Positions 1 to 7,490 of a stretch of DNA of 64,000 bases are shown piece after piece; the stretch's first letter is position 1; the number at the start of each line of letters is the position of its first letter. Origin of the DNA: Oceanobacillus saliphilus (GTDB taxonomy: Bacteria > Bacillota > Bacilli > Bacillales > Amphibacillaceae); contig NZ_JALCZU010000002.1 in assembly GCF_023522835.1 (NCBI RefSeq), forward strand, positions 469,111 to 533,110. Direction: 5' to 3'. Below the pieces are notes generated by a model. It worked only from the letters and a program-made list of their open reading frames with translations, made no database searches and was not told where the DNA came from. The position numbers and the translations under genes are program-made.

Positions 1-595
1 CGATTTTAGGTTTCGTAATTTCTGAAACATTTACAATTTTAGCTGCAGCGAATAATGTCAATAAAATATATAAAACAGAGCTAATCCAGAAAATATAAGG
101 CCATTCTAATGTACTGATGATAACACCCGAAAGTGTAGGTCCTAAGGCTGGACCTAATGTAATAACAAGACCCATGATTCCCATTACAACTCCACGTTTA
201 TGAATAGGGAAAATAATTAATAGAACGTTTGTCATGACAGGAATTAATATACCTGTTCCAATTGCCTGTACTAAGCGACCAGCTAATAATATAGCAAAAT
301 TCGGTGATATCGCCGCTAAGATTGCACCAAGGAGGGAAATAACAAGTCCTCCCACAACCAATTGTCTCGTAGTAAACCATTTCATTAAAAGTGCGGAAAT
401 CGGTACAAAGATTGCCAGTACCAATAGATAACCTGTTGTCAGCCACTGTGCAACCCCAGCTGTAATAGAATATTGTTCCATAATATTTGTTAATGCCATA
501 TTTAATGCTGTTTCAGCAAACAATCCAAGAAAAGAACCCAACATTAAAATAAATGCCATTGTCTTTGGATTTTTTACTTGCGTATGTGTTTTCAT
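1..595 (-). CDS. DHA2-type MFS drug efflux transporter, N-terminal part (runs off the window)
   Basis: The first 198 residues are visible; the gene continues beyond the left edge. The start is an ATG behind a strong AAAGGAGATAT ribosome-binding site. The N-terminal half is a run of hydrophobic helices. A G-R-L-V-Q-A-I-G-T-G-I segment resembles motif C/loop elements of the EmrB/QacA (14-helix) proton-drug antiporters, and a G-P-A-L-G-P-T-L segment matches the antiporter motif in helix 5. By family the protein exports toxic compounds across the cytoplasmic membrane at the expense of the proton gradient; the substrate cannot be told. A TetR-like operator lies in the upstream region. Confidence is high for the family and low for the substrate. 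Confidence 0.85.
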   Translation of the reverse strand, partial: MKTHTQVKNPKTMAFILMLGSFLGLFAETALNMALTNIMEQYSITAGVAQWLTTGYLLVLAIFVPISALLMKWFTTRQLVVGGLVISLLGAILAAISPNFAILLAGRLVQAIGTGILIPVMTNVLLIIFPIHKRGVVMGIMGLVITLGPALGPTLSGVIISTLEWPYIFWISSVLYILLTLFAAAKIVNVSEITKPKI

Positions 596-732
596 AAAAT
601 ATCTCCTTTTATTTAATTAATCTATTCTTAAAATTCATTCAATCAAACATCTATATATTCTTATTGCTGAAAAAACTTTGTTGCGATGTCGATTACGATT
701 TAGTATGTATATCCGTTGTACACCTCCATCAT

Positions 733-746
733 ACCAACCGGTCTGT
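733..746. promoter_or_regulatory. Candidate TetR/QacR-type operator upstream of the efflux gene
   Basis: The 14-mer ACCAACCGGTCTGT is a near-palindrome around ACCGGT and resembles the operators of TetR-family repressors of multidrug pumps (LmrA/YxaF and QacR type, from memory). On the minus strand a TATGAT hexamer follows immediately and could be the -10 box of the efflux gene, although its -35 box is weak. No TetR gene is in view. The rest of 596-1073 is AT-rich and non-coding, with a hairpin at 989-1016. Confidence 0.35.
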
Positions 747-988
747 TTATAAGATTACCAAAAAAAAAATCTCTAAGTCAAGATATATTTTTTGCATGCG
801 TTTTCATGTATAAGGCCTTTTTCATAGCTGCAAATCCTTGTTTAATGGGGGTTCTTTCTCTTTATTTTGCTATTTCAAAGAAAAATTTACAAAGTGACAA
901 TGTGACTTCTTCGAGAAATATAAAAATACTTTAAAAAGTTTTTCGTTAATGCAAAAAAACGGCACCCAAATGTTGCCCATACTAAATA

Positions 989-1016
989 TTGCCCATTCCT
1001 ATCAGGAGTTGGGCAA
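989..1016 (-). terminator. Hairpin downstream of the Spx-like gene
   Basis: TTGCCCA and TGGGCAA pair around a 14-nt loop that can extend the stem. It lies about 60 bases beyond the stop codon of the Spx-like gene. The U-tract is poor, so the terminator role is tentative. Confidence 0.35.
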
Positions 1017-1073
1017 TTGAAGGTTTCTCCAATAGAGCCATTCGTCTCAAGCTGCAATACGACTAATGAACCA

Positions 1074-1457
1074 CTATTGGTATTCATGTAATTGTAATGA
1101 ACGGACTGATCTAGGTAAAAATCTTCGAATCTGTGATCCATTATAACCCACTAGCAAGCGCTTTTCATCGTGGATAATCGGGGATTTAAATATACTAGGA
1201 TTATTTTTAATGAAGCTAATCATATCTTTTAGTGACAATTGATTGATGACATTACGATTCATTTGAAAAAGCTTTGAACGAGTAGATATAATATCTTCTG
1301 TGCCATTATCAGTCATACGCAGTATTCCTATAATCTCACGTAAAGTTAGCGGATCATCAACGATATTTCGCTCTACAAATGGAATGTCATTTTCCTGAAA
1401 CCATTTTTTTGCTTTTCTACAAGATGCATTGCCTGGTGAGGTGAAAATCGTTACCAT
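1074..1457 (-). CDS. Spx/ArsC-family regulator lacking the first cysteine of CXXC
   Basis: The 127-residue protein aligns from memory along the whole length of Spx. It shares V-T-x-x-T-S-P near the start, F-V-E-R-N-I, I-L-R-M-T, I-I-S-T-R-S-K and D-E-K-R-L-x-V-G-Y-N, then I-R-R-F-L-P-R. Spx binds the alpha C-terminal domain of RNA polymerase and senses disulfide stress through C10-x-x-C13. Here position 10 is Asn and only C13 remains, so the classical intramolecular switch cannot form. The arginine pair before P-I-I in Spx is K-S here. It is likely a secondary Spx paralogue. Whether it still acts on RNA polymerase is unknown. The ribosome-binding site is weak (GGGAAGTG). It does not lie beside yjbH, the usual Spx adaptor gene, which is at the other end of the window. 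Confidence 0.8.
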   Translation of the reverse strand: MVTIFTSPGNASCRKAKKWFQENDIPFVERNIVDDPLTLREIIGILRMTDNGTEDIISTRSKLFQMNRNVINQLSLKDMISFIKNNPSIFKSPIIHDEKRLLVGYNGSQIRRFLPRSVRSLQLHEYQ

Positions 1458-1520
1458 CTATTCACTTCCCAAATTGAACCGTTTTTACATAATAATTTTT
1501 GTATAAGAAATGAAAGTGAT

Positions 1521-2020
1521 TTATTCATGTTGGTGTACCATGTTCGTAACCGTTTCCGAGATTTCCTCAGTTGACGTATCCAATGCTGTTGCCAATTCTT
1601 TAAATAAGGTACTTTGGATTGAAGTAAGAAGTCTGCGGTCCTGATCATATAGCCTCTTATTGTTGGATACGGCCTCATTATTTTTCCGAATCAACATATT
1701 GGCAACTTTAGAGATGTCCACACGATTTCCAGTTTTTACAAGACTATAATATTTTTTATGCCGTTGTTTAACATCTTCTATCCATTCTACCCAGATTGAT
1801 TAAATGTTTGTAAAATCTCTTCTGCTTCTTCTTTATCTAAAGTCTTTTGAATGACTGCCTTATCACTATCAACAGGGATACTGATTTTTAAATTTGTATC
1901 ATTCATTGGACGTATCACATAATAATTTTTCGTTACACCATTAAATGTTCTCTCACAAATATCATCAATTTTACTTAAACCATGTACAGAATAGATAACT
2001 GAATCTCCAATTTTAAACAT
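1521..2020 (-). pseudogene. CarD/CdnL-family transcription regulator, frameshifted
   Basis: The N-terminal half starts at an ATG behind GGGAG and reads M-F-K-I-G-D-S-V-I-Y-S-V-H-G, the typical start of a CarD_CdnL_TRCF domain that binds the RNA polymerase beta lobe. It runs to a stop at about 1787. The remainder, beginning W-V-E-W-I-E-D-V-K and ending at 1521, continues in the -1 frame and resembles the helical DNA-binding C-terminal half of YdeB-like proteins. Joined, the product would be about 165 residues, the usual length. One base has been lost near 1790-1800 relative to the intact frame. A sequencing error cannot be excluded from sequence alone. It is transcribed divergently from the MarR gene across a shared promoter region. 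Confidence 0.75.
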
Positions 2021-2042
2021 ATCATCTGCTCCCAACAAATAA

Positions 2043-2061
2043 TTGTCAACTAAGTTTACAA
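2043..2061. promoter_or_regulatory. MarR-type operator, site 1
   Basis: An imperfect inverted repeat, TTGTCAAC-TAA-GTTTACAA, lies just downstream of the -10 box of the carD-like gene. It matches site 2 at 2089-2107 in all but two bases and is very probably bound by the neighbouring MarR protein. Confidence 0.6.
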
Positions 2062-2066
2062 AATTA

Positions 2067-2129
2067 ATTGTAATATAAAAACAGCGAATTGTCAACCTAG
2101 TTGACAACGCAAATTGGATTTTGTATAGT
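2067..2129. promoter_or_regulatory. Divergent sigma-A promoters with central MarR operator (site 2 at 2089-2107)
   Basis: Plus strand: TTGACA (2101-2106), 17 bases, TATAGT (2124-2129), driving the MarR gene. Minus strand: TTGACA (2095-2090), 17 bases, TACAAT (2072-2067), driving the carD-like gene. Both -35 boxes sit inside the perfect inverted repeat TTGTCAAC-CTA-GTTGACAA at 2089-2107. One bound dimer would therefore block both promoters, the usual layout of autoregulated MarR systems. Confidence 0.7.
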
Positions 2130-2160
2130 TATGACGAAGAAAATAATGGAGGTGAAATTT

Positions 2161-2580
2161 TTGGATCACAACTTGGATTTTATTGACATGTTAAGTGAGC
2201 GTCATATTCAACTTCGAAGAATAACTGAAAAATTATGGAATGATAGCAGTGATATTCATTTATCTAATTCTGAGTGGTTTATTATGGCTAGAATATATAA
2301 AAATCAGCCAACTATCTCCTATGTCACAAAAAATGTAGATATCTCCAGACAGGCAACCCATAAATTCATAAAACAACTTGAGGCTAAGGGGTTAGTTGAA
2401 ATTAACAACGTGGAACATAACAAAAAAGATAAATATTTACGATTAACAAAATCAGGCCAAGAATGCTATGAAAAAAATGAAGCACTGAAGGCAAGCATTG
2501 AGAAAAAAATCTCTGATACAATTGGCGAAGAACAACTAATTATCTTTAAAAATATTTTAAAAATGGATTGGGGACTGTAA
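2161..2580 (+). CDS. MarR-family transcriptional regulator
   Basis: The 139-residue winged-helix protein shows the MarR pattern: an N-terminal helix, a recognition region S-R-Q-A-T-H-K-F-I-K-Q-L-E-A-K-G-L-V-E and the wing K-K-D-K-Y-L-R-L-T-K-S-G. The start is TTG at 2161, placed six bases after GGAGGTG; the earlier in-frame TTG at 2101 lies inside the -35 box and operator and cannot be used. By family it is a dimeric repressor released by small ligands or thiol oxidation. There is no Cys near the N-terminus of the OhrR kind, so a ligand-type mechanism is more likely. The two operators upstream imply control of itself and of the divergent carD-like gene. Confidence 0.88.
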   Translation: MDHNLDFIDMLSERHIQLRRITEKLWNDSSDIHLSNSEWFIMARIYKNQPTISYVTKNVDISRQATHKFIKQLEAKGLVEINNVEHNKKDKYLRLTKSGQECYEKNEALKASIEKKISDTIGEEQLIIFKNILKMDWGL

Positions 2581-2723
2581 TCAACAAGGGCTCATGTTGA
2601 AATAAAAGGAAACTTCACCTCTTAAGGGTAAGTAGATCCGATAACATGGAGCAAATCCAAAATCACAGGTTAAATAACATACGAACTAGCAATACAAATA
2701 ACAATGCAAATAGTACACAAACA

Positions 2724-2758
2724 AGCTTGAGGGAATTTTTTTAGCCTCAAGCTTTTTG
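2724..2758 (+). terminator. Rho-independent terminator, probably bidirectional
   Basis: A perfect 10-bp stem, AAGCTTGAGG with CCTCAAGCTT, is followed by a short T run and lies between the convergent MarR and oxidoreductase genes. Confidence 0.8.
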
Positions 2759-2836
2759 ACTTTCATGTAGTATGTTGTTTCTACAATTAAAGCGCCAGAT
2801 AGTGAAAGATGATTTATGTGATTAAGCGCTTATTCT

Positions 2837-3802
2837 TTAAACTTTAAGCAATACTTTCCCTTCATAATTACGACTTTCAATTAATATATGTGCTTCTGCA
2901 GCATCACTTAAATTAAAAATTTGTGCTATCGGAAGGGTAATATGTTTTGACTCAAATAGTTCTATAACTCTTTTTGCAACTGGTGTTAATCGTACTGGAT
3001 TATGTTTTCTCGTTGTGCCTAAGCTAAAACCCTTAATATTTCTACAACTATTATGAACATCATTTGTTTTAAAAGTACCAGCTTTACCACTACTATTACC
3101 AAATTGTACAAGTGTGCCATATATTGCTAAGCAATCTAAACTCATGCTTGTAACATCACCAGCAACTGAATCAAAGATAATATTTGCACCTTGATTATTT
3201 GTTTGCTTTAAAACTTCCTCTGTAAAGTTTTCATAAGTGCATACAACATCGGCCCCTAATTTCTTAACATAATTTTCTTTTTCTATATTGCCAACAGTTC
3301 CAATAATTTTTTGAGCTCCTGATAATTTAGCTAATTGTACGAGCATCGAACCAACTCCACCGGCAGCACTATGTATAACAATGGAATCTGTTTTTTGTAT
3401 TTGTCCAATTTCATGTAAGAGTATATACGATAGGATTGATACAGTTGGCATTGCTGCTGCCTGTTCAAATGATAGACTGTCTGGAATTCTAAATACTAAT
3501 TGTTCATTTGCAATCACATATTCTGCATATGAACCAGCTTTAGGAAAAGCGATTACACGATCTCCTTTTGAAAAAGGCGAATTAGCAGCAGCTTCTACAA
3601 TTGTCCCTGCAGCATCCAAACCCAATATTAAAGGGAAATATCCTTTTCCTTTATTTCCGATACGTTTTTTTATATCTGCATAATTCACACTCGTAAATGC
3701 TACTTTAATTAAACACTCTTTATCTCCAATTTTCGGTATTTCAACATCTAAGTATGAAAGGACACTTGCATCGCCAAACTCACTTTGGACTATAGCTTTC
3801 AT
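2837..3802 (-). CDS. Zinc-independent MDR quinone oxidoreductase-like protein
   Basis: A 321-residue medium-chain dehydrogenase/reductase. The N-terminal GroES-like domain includes S-V-N-Y-A-D near residues 38-43. The Rossmann domain has the NADPH motif A-A-G-G-V-G at about 146-151, preceded by H-S. The zinc-ligating cysteines of alcohol dehydrogenases are absent, as in the QOR/zeta-crystallin branch, which reduces quinones or enones with NADPH in the cytosol. The start is supported by an AAAGGGG site. The gene stands alone between the terminator at 2724-2758 and a VOC gene. The substrate is unknown. Confidence 0.85.
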   Translation of the reverse strand: MKAIVQSEFGDASVLSYLDVEIPKIGDKECLIKVAFTSVNYADIKKRIGNKGKGYFPLILGLDAAGTIVEAAANSPFSKGDRVIAFPKAGSYAEYVIANEQLVFRIPDSLSFEQAAAMPTVSILSYILLHEIGQIQKTDSIVIHSAAGGVGSMLVQLAKLSGAQKIIGTVGNIEKENYVKKLGADVVCTYENFTEEVLKQTNNQGANIIFDSVAGDVTSMSLDCLAIYGTLVQFGNSSGKAGTFKTNDVHNSCRNIKGFSLGTTRKHNPVRLTPVAKRVIELFESKHITLPIAQIFNLSDAAEAHILIESRNYEGKVLLKV

Positions 3803-3920
3803 TTTTAAATCCCCTTTCTACAAGATTGTCTAATCTGTTTCTTTTCAACTAAAAAAGCCGTCCCATAAAAACAAGAGGGGATTACCATTATTTAACAATA
3901 GCTTCATTTAACTGAATAGA

Positions 3921-4619
3921 TTATAGTACATTTTTTGGGCCGTATACTTCTAAAATGTGGTCTGAGTTTACAACAATTTTACTATTATTAGATGTGGTAA
4001 TTTCCAGGGGATATATGACTGATGTTTTATCAGAGAAAATCCACTCTCTCTCTGGCTGATTAAGTATTATAAATATTCCCTTTGATTTTTCCCCCATAAA
4101 GTTAAGGTATCTTGAGCTTAATGGTTGGTTATCACGTTCATTAATTCCAATATCAATTAACTTATTTCCAGCATTTATAGCATCATCAACCGTAAGCCCT
4201 ATTTCACTAATGTTTAATACACCTTCTATAGAAAAAGGCTCCTCTCCCTCTTCAGATATAGAGTGTCTTGAAATGAACTCTACTATGTTACCAGCAGGGT
4301 CGTAGAAATATAGAGCATGGGCTGGTAGATGAGAAAAATCTGCTTCGTCTTTCCCATCCCTAACATTCAATTCTACTCTACCTTTTACCCATGATTTAGC
4401 CTCAATAAATTTATTAGCAAAAATGTTAAAAGCAAAATGATAATAAGGATGATCTTTTACATTTTCTGAAATAAATTCCAGTTGGCTTGAACCAATTCCA
4501 ATACGAAAACTATTCTCGTTCTCCATAAGTAAAGGAAAACCGAAAGTGTCTACATAGAATTCTCTCATTTTCTTTATATTATTTGTATGGAGAGTCAATG
4601 ATTTTATTTCCACTTTCAA
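3921..4619 (-). CDS. VOC (glyoxalase/bleomycin resistance) superfamily protein
   Basis: About 232 residues with a clear N-terminal VOC module: L-H-T-N-N-I-K-K-M-R-E-F-Y, then Y-F-Y-D-P-A-G-N-I-V-E-F near residue 110. A second, weaker module fills the C-terminal half. The chosen TTG start is five bases after AGAGAGG; a GTG two codons upstream overlaps that site and is less likely. The D-P-x-G-N-x-x-E stretch supplies a metal ligand in many VOC enzymes, while the matching N-terminal His is visible in L-H-T-N. Members include glyoxalases, dioxygenases and resistance proteins, and the reaction cannot be assigned here. Confidence 0.75.
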   Translation of the reverse strand: MKVEIKSLTLHTNNIKKMREFYVDTFGFPLLMENENSFRIGIGSSQLEFISENVKDHPYYHFAFNIFANKFIEAKSWVKGRVELNVRDGKDEADFSHLPAHALYFYDPAGNIVEFISRHSISEEGEEPFSIEGVLNISEIGLTVDDAINAGNKLIDIGINERDNQPLSSRYLNFMGEKSKGIFIILNQPEREWIFSDKTSVIYPLEITTSNNSKIVVNSDHILEVYGPKNVL

Positions 4620-4917
4620 ACGCACCTCTCTTTTTTAAAAATAATATGAGTACTTCTTCAATTAGAAGTGTAGTCTATATATCAAATAATTTAAAATACT
4701 TATTTTAAATCGAATGATATAACGAAAAATTATACTAAAATGATTAGAAAAAATAAATTTCCTAATCATTTTTATAAAATTACTCATAAAATTTCCCTAT
4801 TGTATAAATTCAACAAAAAATAGTGCTTCTCCTTCTTCATGGATTGCCCCAATTAATTTAAGTACATCACTTACATTTTAATCCAAAATCGCCTTCCAAC
4901 TCAAAAGGAACTAACTC

Positions 4918-5090
4918 TTACTTCCTGTCCACAGCTAACAGTCCATAAACAATTTCATCTTCGTAATGATCATATAACCATTCTGCCTGTCTAATTCTTC
5001 CTTCTTACAAAAATCCAAAACGCTTTGAAGGAACTTGCTTCGCCATGTACGTATTTAGCCAATAATTCGAATTACAGCCTGGTCGAACGA
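4918..5090 (-). pseudogene. C-terminal remnant of a GNAT (RimJ-type) acetyltransferase
   Basis: Read on the minus strand, one frame gives S-K-R-F-G-F-L, a stop, then E-G-R-I-R-Q-A-E-W-L-Y-D-H-Y-E-D-E-I-V-Y-G-L-L and a natural stop at 4918. This is the characteristic end of RimJ/RimL-like N-acetyltransferases (G-F, E-G-x-x-R, Y-G-L-L). The in-frame stop, the lack of an acetyl-CoA site and the absence of any upstream start show decay. The bases from 4620 to 4917 are AT-rich and hold nothing I can recognise. Confidence 0.5.
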
Positions 5091-5143
5091 ACAAAAAGGA
5101 CTAACCTATTCGTTAATCCTTTTTGCTATGATCATTTTTCCAT

Positions 5144-6166
5144 TTATAAGATATTTTCAATCTCTTTCAATAGTTCATAAGCGCCTTCTGATTGATTGGA
5201 ACAGACTACGATTATCGTTTTCCTGCCAGGGTAATATACCGCACGGAAGTTTACACCTGGATCATATCCCATCTGAATATACTTAACTACCCTTTTATCA
5301 TCGTCTAATTCCATATAACCGCAATAGCCATAATATATATTGTCCTCTGCAACTACAACTTCACGCGGTTTCAATAATGATTGGGTCATCTTTTTGGACA
5401 ACAGTTGGTGGTTCGATAATGCTTGCCAGAATCTAAACATGTCTTCAACTGAGACATACGCTCCTCCATCTGGTCCGCCTTTTACTGGCAAGGAATAAAT
5501 ATTTGTTTTCCAAGTCCCATCCAAATCCTCAATGTAGCCTAGTGCAGTCCTTTCTGGCAAACGGTCTATTTCGAAGTATCCGGAGCTCCTCATGCCAGCT
5601 TTGTGAAAGATATGTTCCTCGACGAATTCGGTAAAATTGCAGTTGGCCACATGTTCTACAATAAGACCTAGTAATATATAACCAGCGTTGTTGTACTGAA
5701 ACGAACTGTTGATATTTGCTTGCATCCTTTCATGTTGAAACATGGGTAAGAAATCTCTTGGCGAACGAACGTGGTACATAGGCCGTGATTTCCACAGCAA
5801 CTCGAAATCATCCATTATTTCTTCATTAAAATAGTCATGCACACCCGATGTATGTGTCAGTAGGTGGTGGAGGGTAATATCCTTGTCAAAATACGGAAAT
5901 TCTATATCAATGCAGTTCTTTAATCTTGATTTAAAAGAAATTTTCCCAGCCTCAACCAACATACAAATAGCAACTGCTGTAAATATTTTACAGCCTGAAG
6001 CGATCGCAAACCTCGTATTTAACTGATTATCAATTTTTTCCGAACGATTGGCGAATCCGTTACTTCCTTGTAGGATTTCATTGTCTTTTGTAGCGTAAAA
6101 AGCGCCAGAAAAAAAGAGCTCCTTCTGTTTTTCCTTTAGGTAGTTCAATTTGTTTTCTTTATTCAT
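5144..6166 (-). CDS. Serine hydrolase of the beta-lactamase/class C (ABH) family
   Basis: A 340-residue protein with the S-x-x-K motif S57-G-C-K60 and the Y-x-N motif Y158-N-N160, with L-L-T-H-T-S-G near 102-108. Together these define the class C beta-lactamase/esterase/D-aminopeptidase fold. The third motif (K-T-G or H-x-G) is not canonical. There is no signal peptide, so it should act in the cytoplasm, which speaks against a true beta-lactamase and for an esterase or peptidase role. The start is an ATG behind a perfect AGGAGGA site. A short open frame with its own strong ribosome-binding site lies about 70 bases upstream. Confidence 0.82.
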   Translation of the reverse strand: MNKENKLNYLKEKQKELFFSGAFYATKDNEILQGSNGFANRSEKIDNQLNTRFAIASGCKIFTAVAICMLVEAGKISFKSRLKNCIDIEFPYFDKDITLHHLLTHTSGVHDYFNEEIMDDFELLWKSRPMYHVRSPRDFLPMFQHERMQANINSSFQYNNAGYILLGLIVEHVANCNFTEFVEEHIFHKAGMRSSGYFEIDRLPERTALGYIEDLDGTWKTNIYSLPVKGGPDGGAYVSVEDMFRFWQALSNHQLLSKKMTQSLLKPREVVVAEDNIYYGYCGYMELDDDKRVVKYIQMGYDPGVNFRAVYYPGRKTIIVVCSNQSEGAYELLKEIENIL

Positions 6167-6235
6167 TATGATTCCTCCTGAATTCCCTTTTTGTTTTTCG
6201 TATTTTTTATTTTTAAAGGAATTCAGTTAGCTTTT

Positions 6236-6256
6236 TCACACCATATAACGAGTCAT
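6236..6256 (-). other. Possible six-codon leader frame with strong ribosome-binding site
   Basis: On the minus strand GAAGGAGGAAATCGT is followed by ATG, five codons and TGA (M-T-R-Y-M-V). The ribosome-binding site is as strong as any real gene here, but the frame is too short for a protein. It could be a translated leader of the serine hydrolase gene or the scar of a deleted gene. The surrounding stretch 6167-6659 is otherwise AT-rich with no other recognisable content. Confidence 0.3.
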
Positions 6257-6659
6257 ACGATTTCCTCCTTCTCTACTGGGACATTAGGTAAATTAATTGT
6301 ATATAATTATTTATTAAAATACAATTCAATCAAAATATTCAGCAATTTTATCGTTTAAAATATATTTTTATATACCAAATCTCCCATATTGATAAAAGCT
6401 TGAAGTTATTCGGCTAAGTGTCGGTTTCAGGAAGAACAAGATAATGATTACTGCCATAGCTTCTTGAATTAAATCACTAGTAGAATAGTGATACTAACAC
6501 AGAGCATAAAATGATATGAAATATACCCAAATATAATTTCTATTTATTTTTAATACTATCAGAAACTCCCCTTTTCTTTTACAACATTCCTCACAGTTAG
6601 CACAAGAAAGGCTGCAAAATAGACGCATCTCTTTATTCTGTTAAAGCACATTTAGCTTA

Positions 6660-6992
6660 TTAATTCAACTCACGTAAATACAAGAAAATTTCGTTTTCAT
6701 TCCATTTTTTAAAATTGTATTTGCGCAGTTTGCTGTCAATTTCTTTTTGTTGCTTGTTTCCTTTGCTGAAGTAATTGATAATATGGAAAAAAACCCCTCC
6801 AAAAACCTGTGCCCAACCATTGAATCCAAGTTGAAATGCCATTTCTTCTTTTTCTGTAACTGGCAGTTGTGTCTTTTTCAAAAATTCATCTTTAAAGTCT
6901 TTATGAATGATAATGTAAGATTCTTTATCCTTTAAGGCAAAAAGTAATTCATCAGAATTTCTTGCTTCAAAGTAATCTTTTCTCTTTTTCAA
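6660..6992 (-). CDS. Conserved-looking hypothetical protein, about 110 residues
   Basis: I do not recognise a family. The protein is lysine-rich with a central semi-hydrophobic stretch (G-F-N-G-W-A-Q-V-F-G-G-V-F-F) that could be an amphipathic membrane helix. The start is most likely the TTG at 6992, nine bases after AGGGGG. A TTG two codons earlier is too close to that site. It stands alone, with about 500 AT-rich bases (6993-7490) upstream in which I see no gene, repeat or regulatory motif. Coding likelihood is supported by the ribosome-binding site, length and sensible composition only. Confidence 0.55.
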   Translation of the reverse strand: MKKRKDYFEARNSDELLFALKDKESYIIIHKDFKDEFLKKTQLPVTEKEEMAFQLGFNGWAQVFGGVFFHIINYFSKGNKQQKEIDSKLRKYNFKKWNENEIFLYLRELN

Positions 6993-7490
6993 TCCCAATA
7001 TCCCCCTAAAAAACTAATAATATCTATTTAAAAATTAACAAAATTAAATTCTTCAGCAATTTAGTTTGATTGTTCAACTCAAGTTCAGGAACGAACTATT
7101 CATAATATTTAACTATATTATACCATGTAATGATATCATTCTTTGATTTTTCTCAATATAGAAGGGAATTTATCTTATGACCCACATTATATAAACAGCA
7201 ATGAAAAAAGAGCCTTACAGTTAATTTTTTAATATCAATATAAGCAGTGTATCTCCATCCCTCTTAATCCTTCCTAGGCTTATTTAACAATTTCAATATG
7301 CAAAAGTTGAATCAAATAAATTTACAATCTTAAATGTATATACGCTTAACATTTATTAAAGTAATGAGTATTTCATCAACGTAAGAGGCAACATAAAACA
7401 GATAGGCAGTAAAATTTACGATTAATCTTAGCGTTATTTTAAAACCATAGCTAAAAGAAATTTACATCAATTCAACAAGGAGAAAGAAGG

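Noticed and set aside
887-1141. An 84-residue minus-strand frame
   Set aside because: It overlaps the end of the Spx-like gene in another frame, has no ribosome-binding site and shows no plausible protein features.
2101-2160. TTG at 2101 as start of the MarR gene
   Set aside because: It is part of the -35 box and operator, so it lies upstream of the transcription start. TTG at 2161 has GGAGGTG at correct spacing.
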